A DNA stretch of 64,000 bases from Leucocoprinus leucothites (taxonomy: Eukaryota > Basidiomycota > Agaricomycetes > Agaricales > Agaricaceae), in assembly GCA_013368445.1 (NCBI GenBank), contig JAACJO010000004.1:186001-250000 (forward strand), read 5' to 3'. The notes below the pieces were generated by a model, which saw only the letters and a program-made list of their open reading frames with translations, searched no databases and was not told the origin of the DNA. A program made the position numbers and the translations under genes. Positions 56,407 through 64,000 of this stretch are shown here, in pieces (the stretch's first letter is position 1; the number at the start of each line of letters is the position of its first letter).

Positions 56407-56731
56407 ATAGTGTATGCTCAGGTATGCATACCGTCTCGAAGCAACTGACGTTGCGCCCAGGTTCAGCTACCGTGGGAAGACTTCTAATTTGAGTGCTTAG
56501 TACTCTGTATGTTAGTTGTTATTCCAGGTTCGCGGGAGGAAGTTTTATGTACCCACGCACACCGATTCAATATGCTGGAATGTTCAGCCACCCAACAAGT
56601 TATTTGAACGTGATGAGGATCGATGCCTGATTGAGATACCTGGTTTAAACGAAACACACCCGGCTAGAGAACAATGGGAGCGACGGCGAAATTATTCCTG
56701 CTCCAAGCTTGGCAACTTTGACCTCTCTTAA
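56407..56731 (+). pseudogene. Small gene, unit II copy, damaged 5' end
   Basis: The start codon position reads ATA where unit I has ATG. A TAA follows VQLPWEDF and a 4-nt insertion (TGCTTAGTACTC versus TGCTACTC) shifts the frame. The 3' part is intact: an in-frame ATG at 56516 opens MLFQVRGRKFYVPTHTDS and continues to WERRRNYSCSKLGNFDLS, TAA 56731. The lesions are different from those of unit I, so each copy decayed separately, or the 71-codon 3' ORF is the real product. Confidence 0.55.
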
Positions 56732-56833
56732 CTTTCGTTATCGTTGATAAATGAAAACATCATGTGCTTCGGTAGGTCCAGATGGATAGGTACTGGAGAT
56801 ATTTGGGGTTCTCACAATTTACACAGAGGATGA

Positions 56834-59800
56834 GCCCTGCAAAGCCGACGCTGGGGACAAATAGGGGTTGATTCTGCCGAAGGCAATGAGTAGAGCGATG
56901 ACCAAATGCCCGTCCGCTCATACCCCCTCGTGTCCAGAGTCCGCTTTTACAGGAAACCCGAACGGATGCATGTCCGCATACGCACAGCCAACAAAGGTAA
57001 TGAAAATACAGGTCTGAGAGCTGACCAGCGGAATCCTTCGGCAACAGATCCGTAGACGATTTAGTTCTGCTCAATTGCAACCACACACTTACGGCTTTGA
57101 GAGTTCCCCGCTCCGACAAAGTCCGTCTATCCGCCGACGGAGGCGTCCTTGTCATATCTATGTCGGGCTGACATTTTGGCGGCGTGCATTAGCATGTCGG
57201 TGTCGACCAAGAGAAACTGTCCTTTGGTACCTGTGGCACACTTCCCGCGGAGATATGACAAGTCTTTTCCAGAACTACCTTCCAACATACCTCCTCGAAC
57301 GATTGGCGCGCCACCACTGATTAGCAATTCAGATGAGATAAAATACCTCTTCCAATTAGGCGCACACGATTTTAGCTCAGATGATGTGCCTCTGAAAGGC
57401 AACATCAGTCCGCCGGCTGGGACTCAGCGTCAGTTCGAAGTCAATCCAATGGCACGAGGACTGTTCATGCGTTCTTGTGAAATTCATTCGTACGTAGAGC
57501 CTTTGACAGTTATATTCATACCCCATCTATCTTAATTCATTCAAGCAATACCTGATCTGAAGTAGGCTGCGATCAACTGCATTTTGCTTATTCTTTTGCG
57601 TCGAAAATGCGAGATAATCGCTGCAAAGCCGAGGCCACTCTTAGATTGGCTAAACCAAGCGGACTTTTTCTAGGTCGTACTCCAGAACCTGACTATAGTA
57701 GGTACTAGGTACGTTTCAGACGTCTGATGGCCGTAAAGTACTATGCGGGGAACGCACCATATATACTGGTTTGCCCAATAACCTGCGACCCGGCGAACCA
57801 GCCATCTGGTGATATGCGTAATTCAAGGCAATTTTTACGGGATTGCGAGTCTCATGAACACTGAGCGTGTAGTTGGAATGACCGCTGCGTCACTGCCCTG
57901 AAGCAAGTCCCAGCGACAAACACCCACAAACCGGACAATGAATACAAAATTAAAAAACGCTGCAGTAATCACTGTAACCGTCCGCTCATGTAAGAACGAG
58001 CCAACAAAATGCTCATATTTCCTTAGGAGTACACCAAGGTCCTGGTGCTGTCGGTCACTCTAAGTGAGAAGATGCGGTCCTCGCGAATCGGAATTTGTTG
58101 GATGGGGTACCTAGCCAGTGGCACCATCATGGCACGTCTGATATTTCAAAGAATCTAGACCTCCGCCGTTTGCATTTTGATAAGGCTCAGTATCGAAGAG
58201 TCTTGGCAACCAACCACTGGCATATCACTGCATTATTCAAGCAGCTAAGCCACGGTAGCCACTGACATTCGAAGAGTACAGGGAATATCACTTCTAGGCT
58301 CCCGAACGAGAAACTCCTCGGTTAAGTATGTAGTTGCTCTTAGTACCTTCCGCCACAATGGCGCAATTGATGTTACGACTTAGCACTGCTTGCAAACCGC
58401 TCAAAGCTAGCTGACAGTCAGTACTGACATAGCGGTAACCAAGCAAGTAAAAAAAAAACAGACCAGCAAAGAATCTTCAAGTTTTAAGTTTTCCCGAAAA
58501 ATACAGACTTGCGTACTCAGAAGAGCTGTCATGGGTAGTACCATATGCGAAACTGGCCCTCCTTTTCTTTCGGGTTTTAAGTATATGGCTCTGAGTAACG
58601 CCCCAACAAATATCACAGTCCGGGTCCGGGTCCCGCAACCGACCAACATCTGACATCCGAGCTTGACCAGCACTTGAAATACTGGGAAACACCACCAGTG
58701 CTTCCTCAGTCAAAAAATTAAAAATCGTCACTCGATAACCAACCAACCATCCAGCCAACAACGCAGCAGTTTTTCTCGACTACCATTACGTTGCAGAAGC
58801 TTAAGCATCGCTAAACTTCTAATCAAATACATTTACGCACTGCGCAATTTCATCTAACGGAACCGAACAAGACAGCGAGATCCCTCCTATGCTCCCACAG
58901 TCCGGCCTAGAGGGATCAGAGAGACGAATTCCGTGGTGATGCACATCAACATCATGCATCAAAATACCAATCTAATCAATCAAATTTCTTCTTGTATGCT
59001 TTTCAATGTGGGGTAACTATGACATCTTCCATGTCACTTCCAAGTGATCGGTGAACAAAGTAATTTGACATAACTTAACTTACTTGCATCGCCAAACATA
59101 TCTCTACCCTTCATGTATTCATGGGAAGAAGAACTTCATGATGACCGATGTGACGCTTTCCGAGTTCTTCCATCATCTAAGTCGATCATCACGAAATGGC
59201 TGTCAAATCGTCCCTACAATGTAGTGCGACCCGACCAAGTTCCTCCTTGTACTTGTTCTCCCGATAGGCAAAAAGTAGTATCATCCAAGCAATTGGCTTG
59301 AGATTGGTTCTTTTTTATTGACTACAAAGACAAAACAAAAAATTGCGGGGACAACAACATTTAAACAACAATGCACAACAGCTATGTAACCAATAAACAC
59401 CGTAAACAAGTTCAAGCCGGGGTATTACAATTACAAAAAATCCAATAACAAACCTTTCCATCCACCACCTGCACGACCCACGGCACCTCAGCCAAATTAA
59501 TCAAGCCATCCAAGCAAGCGAGAGAGCGAGAGAAGGGAGGCAGGAGGTCGGCGGGGTGTTCTATGCCGAAGCCCGGAAAGGACAGAAGCAAAGGAAAGGA
59601 AGCCCGGAAGAGGAAGAAGAAAGATAAACAAAAAAAATGTGGAGCCGGTAAAAAGGGAGATGGGGGAGGGGAGGGGGGACTAAATATATTTCAGGTTATA
59701 TGAAAATCGCCTGTCGATAGGGAAAAAAGATTTAGAAGAAAAAGGGTCCCAGCATAGAATGAGAACCCCATTCAGGCTGAGCGGTTTCAGGCGGGAGCAA

Positions 59801-60219
59801 ATTTCAGGTAACAAGTACATAGTCAAGTTCGTGACAAGAAAAAAAAAACAAAGAGATACAAGTAGTCGTAAATCGTGGTGACGAGATAGTAGTAAATTGC
59901 GATGCTGGGGGGGTATCGTGTGCGGCATTAATTCCATTTGCGAAGAACTATAAGAACCTGTGACCGAGGGAAGTGGCAATATGATGACAAAGACCACAAA
60001 CAAAGTCATTATATGCGAGGAACACAAATCAGGATTGGGGGGTGTTTGGAGGATGTTTGGGTGGGTGGGAAGAGAAGTAGGGCGTTTTGCTTGCGCCGTG
60101 TCGTCGAGCCGAATGTGCGAGTCCGGGGTGAGAAGTAACCGAAGATAGGGGAAGGGGAAGATGGGGGAGGGATGTGATGTTGTTTTCATGGGCGTTTTGG
60201 TAAGAGGGTATGCGCGACT
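56834..60219. other. Gene-poor region
   Basis: 3.4 kb with no confident gene. The best open frame is 57149-57535 (plus, 128 codons; contains FPELPSNIPPRTIGAPPLIS and FEVNPMARGLFMRSCEIHS), which looks protein-like but has no recognised family. A minus ORF at 58477-58761 is likewise unassigned. The right end (59290-60219) is purine-rich on the plus strand and should be the 3' side of the monooxygenase gene. G-tracts lie at 59655-59680 and 60148-60172. Confidence 0.5.
57149..57535 (+). CDS. Unidentified ORF, 128 codons
   Basis: Open frame without splice support, flanked by non-coding DNA. The middle and end have balanced, protein-like composition (KSFPELPSNIPPRTIGAPPL; TQRQFEVNPMARGLFMRSCE). 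A shorter antisense frame overlaps it. No family was recognised and no promoter seen, so it may be a remnant exon. Confidence 0.25.
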   Translation: MSYLCRADILAACISMSVSTKRNCPLVPVAHFPRRYDKSFPELPSNIPPRTIGAPPLISNSDEIKYLFQLGAHDFSSDDVPLKGNISPPAGTQRQFEVNPMARGLFMRSCEIHSYVEPLTVIFIPHLS

Positions 60220-62518
60220 TCAGTTCTCCTTTGTATTTTGCGCAACAAGGATTTGCAACATGGGGCCATCAACCATACCTCCACGACTGGCCTCAATCAC
60301 CTTCCCCTCCGATTGCCACCAATCATCAGCCGCCTCCTCCGCATTATACGCAAACTGATCCACAATCCTCTGCCACTCTTCCCAGCCATCAGACGTCCCA
60401 TCGTCTGTGGGTATATTAACCTCAAATAGATTCCGACCACCTTGGCCCTTCTCTCTCATCAACGCATTACGAGGTTCGGCGTATTCACGTGGCAGAGTCA
60501 TGAACTCGACGTCTCCAATTTCCTTTTCGTATGCCCTAATGTCACGTTCTCGACGCACATCTTCGTAAGCTTCGAGGAATGAGGGAATCTGTTCGCTTCG
60601 CTTGAGGTGTGAGAAAATACGACCGAGAGCGACGCCATCTTCGAACGCAATAGCTGCTTCTTGTACGGAGCCGGCCTGAGAAAGAAGGGTTCAGTCTTCG
60701 CTGATGCGATGCAAGAGGTAGAAAAGCTTACCGCAAGTGGTTGAGCCGCATGGCCAACCAAGGCAAGCGGGCCATCAACGTGATACCAGTCTGGAAGAGG
60801 TTTCACCTTATTCACGGTGACAATGTGTGGGTCGCGCGCCCATTCGGCTAACTTACGGAGCCTGAAAAGTGCACATAATCAGTCAACAGGGCCATGCAAT
60901 GAGGTTTCGCAAAAGGTAGAGCATCAACAGGGTCCTAGGCTCAAGCGAGGAGCCCTTACACCAAGAGCAGGCGCAAAACGGCGAAGATGGCGGAGGAGGG
61001 AGGGGGGGTTTAGGAACAATGATAATTCCGAAATGACAATCAAAATGCGGACGGCGGAACACCTGGGAAAAGAAGAGAAAGCCGAGAGGAGAAAATATGA
61101 TACATACCGAGGCTCGGCATTCTCGAGAAGTTTGAGCATGCGATCTTTTCCGCCCTGTTGTGTCCATCCCGTCGTCTCTCCCTCTGGGGGCCCATACACA
61201 ACGAGAGCATACTCCGGCCGTTTCTATAACCAAGACCAAAATTAGAAAGATTAGTGTTTGTTTTGATCGACGGCGAATTCGGCAACAGCCGCGAAAAAGA
61301 GTATCCCAAAATAATCGCAGAAACTCACACAAGGCCAGCCGAGGACAGCGCATCCATATCCAAACCAGGCAGCATTCAGACCAGGCTATATGCATCGACG
61401 ATTCCATAACGAGCGAGGCAAAACATATGAAAACAAGAATATCAGACCTCTACGGCGGCCTTGGGCATAAACGATATTTTACGCACCTGAGTATCATCAT
61501 AAATATCGGCCGTTACGGGATCCGAGCGGATGACCTCCTCTGGTATCGTCGTGCTAGGCAACACAATTCAGTTTCATGAAACTTGAACCAGGACCGGCGG
61601 TGCACGGATTTTTTTCTTTTACGAAAGTGGCAACTCACCTATACACATTAAGCAGTGGCTCCTGATCATGATGCGACACAAACAAGGGTCTTGTAATTCC
61701 TTCTGCGCCATCGGCGCCAACGATAATATCGCCCGTGTACGTTTGCCCATTTTCCAGCACGATCGTCTTCTCGTACAAATCTACGTCTGCCACTCGACAT
61801 CCATAATTAAGAACCGCTCCGAGCTCCTCAGCGATGTCATGCAAAAAGCGCACGAAATCACCGTGCTGATCATATAGATGACGAATTAGTAATGGAGAAG
61901 GAAAACACAATGAAGACACAAGGTCCACCGAAATGAAAAACGTACATGAGTAAACACGAAATCTCCTCGGGCATCTCTAATCAACTCTTCCTCCCATACA
62001 TGACGCCCAAATTTCTCTCCCGTCCTCACTATAAGATCATGTCAGCCATTAGGAACCCGTTCCGCTGATGATCGAAAAGGAGAAGCCACTGACATAGTCT
62101 AATGTCAATCGCCGTCGACATGAGCGCAGCCTTTTTCAGCCGCCGCTCGTATCCCCAATGATACAAAATCTTGGTGACATTCGGTGGCAACCTAGTACCG
62201 CCTGTGATGTCCTGTAAACGAGACGAACGCTTTGAGTGGCGGTGTCCTCGGAGACTCTGAGACTCTCAGAGAGAGGCTGAACAGCATACCGGAGCGACTG
62301 AATTCCTCGCCTCAAATACAAATACTTCATGCCCAGCTCTTCTAAACGCAATAGCGGAGGCAAGTCCACCAACATTGGCACCGATAATCAAAACTCGGAT
62401 CGACGGTCGAGGGGAAGTTGGCGAAAGTGGTGATTGCTGCGTGTGACACAAATCCAAAAATGTCAATTGTCATGTAACAAAAGAATTGATTTACATCGGA
62501 GGCGGACAGACTAACCAT
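60220..62518 (-). CDS. FAD-dependent aromatic-hydroxylase-like monooxygenase
   Basis: Minus-strand, about ten exons. It begins either with an isolated ATG exon (62518-62516) spliced by gttagt...cacgcag onto QSPLSPTSPRPSIRVL, or at ATG 62466 without that intron. The Rossmann start is VLIIGANVGGLASAIAFRRA with GANVGG in place of GAGxGG. Next come DITGGTRLPPNVTKILYHWG, the internal GADG motif (IIVGADGAEGITRP), and the third FAD motif LVGHAAQPLAAGSVQEAAIA, where the usual GD-A-A-H-P Asp is His. The C-terminus is AEEAADDWWQSEGKVIEASR, ending VAQNTKEN at 60220. Relatives (salicylate or 3-hydroxybenzoate hydroxylase type) use NAD(P)H and O2 to hydroxylate aromatic rings or natural products; the substrate is unknown. 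Loss of the GD aspartate may weaken FAD binding. Confidence 0.87.
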
Positions 62519-62972
62519 GGCGGATGAAAGTAAAGGGGGAAAGGGGGAGCGGGGGGGAGGAGATGCGGTAGATGACGGGGAAAAGTGAGGCAGAGGAGAA
62601 CTATATATGCGCTGAAGGTTCTCGTTAGGGCTGCTGGAGGATGGACGTTCTAAGCGAGAAGCAATTGGCAACTTGTCACAACGCCAGCCCAGGGACACCG
62701 CAGATTCCGATCTCTTCTCTACACGTGCAGATCTAAATCGGCTCTTTCCAGATCCCTTCCTTGCCAATTCAGTTTTGGCTTTATCCCACCAACACTCTCA
62801 CACTCTCATTTCAATAAGTATGTATTGTACATACATCTCAGTCCGCTCCAACGATAGGGTAGTAAATGTCTCCTTGTGCCTAGCTCTAGCAATTTCTGCG
62901 CGAATGAACAGCTCATCAGCAACGACGATGAATACCTCGTCGAAGCTCTTCTTCGCTGTTATGGATATAGGG
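62519..62972. promoter_or_regulatory. Monooxygenase upstream region with G-tract
   Basis: The plus strand at about 62530-62562 is GGGGG-AAA-GGGGG-AGC-GGGGGGG-A-GG, a G-quadruplex-capable run directly upstream of the minus-strand start. The rest of the 450 bp shows no gene. Confidence 0.45.
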
Positions 62973-63700
62973 TCATCTCAAGAAAGCTCTTGAGACAAAG
63001 AGCAATACGCACCGATATTCAAACATAATCTGCACACCCACAAATAGGCAAGCCACCGCTCCCACGAAAAACTTCCAGCCTAAACAGCCCCAAAAACGAG
63101 CAAGCATATGTGCGAGGAAGCGATACATTCGCCGAGAACGAATCCACATCAGAAACCAGAGAAAATACCCCCAGAATCCCCAGGGAGATGAACCGCCCAC
63201 CAAACCAAATAAATAAATCGAAAAAGGAAAGGAGAATGAATAATAATCAGTAACCCATGATAACGAACCGAGGAGAGATACGAGATTCAAAGCAAACGGC
63301 CGACTAACCTTGCGCAGTTCCAGCCAACTCACCCACAAACACCTTCAACCCCTCCGTACCAATCACGAACCCAACCAAATTAGCTCCCATCATCATCAAT
63401 ACATTCCCCACAGCGCCAAGTGCAGCTAAATGTCTATACCACGTTGTATGCCCATACTAAACACAAAAGACACAATCACCATCGCGTCAGAACAGTCATG
63501 AATGAAGAGAGAAACGGCGGCCGAGACGAAGATGCGTTTGTTAATACGGTCAGGTGGGTTCGCGCGAAAACCAATAACCGACATCGACCGGGTCCGATAA
63601 AGCGTCAGTCGTTTCAAGTCAGCCGCATTCAGTTCGCCGCTTGACGCCCACAGAAAAGAAGCCGGCGGGGATTCAAAAATATAAACAACGAAGCACAAAA
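62973..63700 (-). CDS. Multi-pass membrane protein, partial model
   Basis: Minus-strand 3' end of a gene. Exons read from right to left: ELNAADLKRLTLYRTRSMSV, FRANPPDRINKRIFVSAAVS and LFIHDCSDAMVIVSFVF. After a short intron (about 34 nt) come LGAVGNVLMMMGANLVGFVI and GTEGLKVFVGELAGTAQ. After a larger intron (63310-63085) comes GWKFFVGAVACLFVGVQIMF, then EYR and VSRAFLR with stop at 62973. At least three hydrophobic helices. The 5' end was not resolved; an ATG at 63943 (MDHPQCSDVE) may be the start or the gene may begin outside the window. The family was not recognised. Confidence 0.5.
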
Positions 63701-64000
63701 CAAGTAAAGCCTCGGTGTGTCATCCCAAATCAACACGACAGAGGTCTCGGCAAAGCAAAAAAAAGACAAGAAATCCAAAGAAAACTGCGTTGAGCGGTAA
63801 AGGGACTGATAGAAGCCCACCGCATAACGACAACGATAACGACAGAGCACAAGAGGGAAGAAACGAGAATGCTTTTGGGAAGTGTACGTATGATGCGGGG
63901 AACATCTCTCTACCTCAACATCAGAACATTGCGGATGGTCCATTCCCCCTCCTCCTCGGAGGTTTGATATTCAAAACATCCCATCTAACCCAAAAAAATC
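63701..64000. other. Unresolved right edge
   Basis: Probably introns, leader or first exon of the membrane-protein gene ending at 62973. A minus-strand ATG at 63943 is the best start candidate but its splicing could not be closed. Confidence 0.3.

Larger units (their letters stand above)
53372..56833. repeat. Tandem duplication, unit II
   Basis: Direct repeat of 49780-53254, about 3.46 kb, same orientation and gene order. Slightly shorter through deletions in the spacer between its two genes. Confidence 0.9.

Noticed and set aside
25930..56833. Transposable element as the cause of the repeats
   Set aside because: No transposase, reverse transcriptase, terminal inverted repeats or LTRs were seen; repeat edges are gene-flank sequences, fitting segmental duplication.

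Overview
The window is nuclear DNA of a filamentous basidiomycete, most likely a mushroom-forming Agaricomycete. Genes are densely split by many short (about 50-80 nt) GT-AG introns. The gene content fits this: ricin-B/CBM13 secreted glycoprotein, NACHT NTPases of the mushroom type with the HDSSERxPPPxCHPGTR lead-in, and CaaX-ended pheromone-precursor-like micro-ORFs. Species cannot be named from sequence alone. All gene models below were built by hand from reading frames and splice signals. Where the summed exons are stated to close in frame, this was checked by arithmetic.

Layout. (1) 0-9.6 kb: ordinary single-copy genes: a MINDY deubiquitinase, an LRR/SAP-like protein, a secreted CBM13 glycoprotein and a TPR protein. 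(2) 9.6-16.7 kb: gene-poor. It holds a decayed duplicate of POP5, a biotin-pathway AONS gene and two small pheromone-precursor-like loci, one intact (CIIA end) and one with an in-frame stop just before a CVIV end. (3) 16.7-25.4 kb: housekeeping genes: SDHC, ERV41, an intron-containing tRNA-Pro(AGG), a GNAT acetyltransferase, the intact POP5 and a formamidase. (4) 25.4-46.2 kb: an expanded accessory block. Three closely related NACHT genes lie about 5.9-6.0 kb apart (third frameshifted), interleaved with intact and broken DUF4140/DUF4139 (MuiA-like, F37C4.5-like) genes and remnants of an unidentified MG(T/V)FKFQ family. A fourth, divergent NACHT gene with a C-terminal hydrophobic helix closes the block. 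(5) 46.7-49.5 kb: a mixed-charge RD/RE/KD-repeat protein. (6) 49.8-56.8 kb: a 3.5 kb tandem duplication, each unit holding one intact DUF4139 gene and one damaged small ORF. (7) 56.8-60.2 kb: nearly empty. (8) 60.2-64 kb: a FAD monooxygenase with a substituted GD motif and a partial membrane-protein gene.

The most unusual part is the repeated co-occurrence of STAND/NACHT NTPase genes and DUF4139 genes through 25-56 kb, with fresh and decayed copies mixed. This looks like a fast birth-and-death locus. Whether the two families work together is inference. No transposase, reverse transcriptase, STE3 receptor or CRISPR array was seen.
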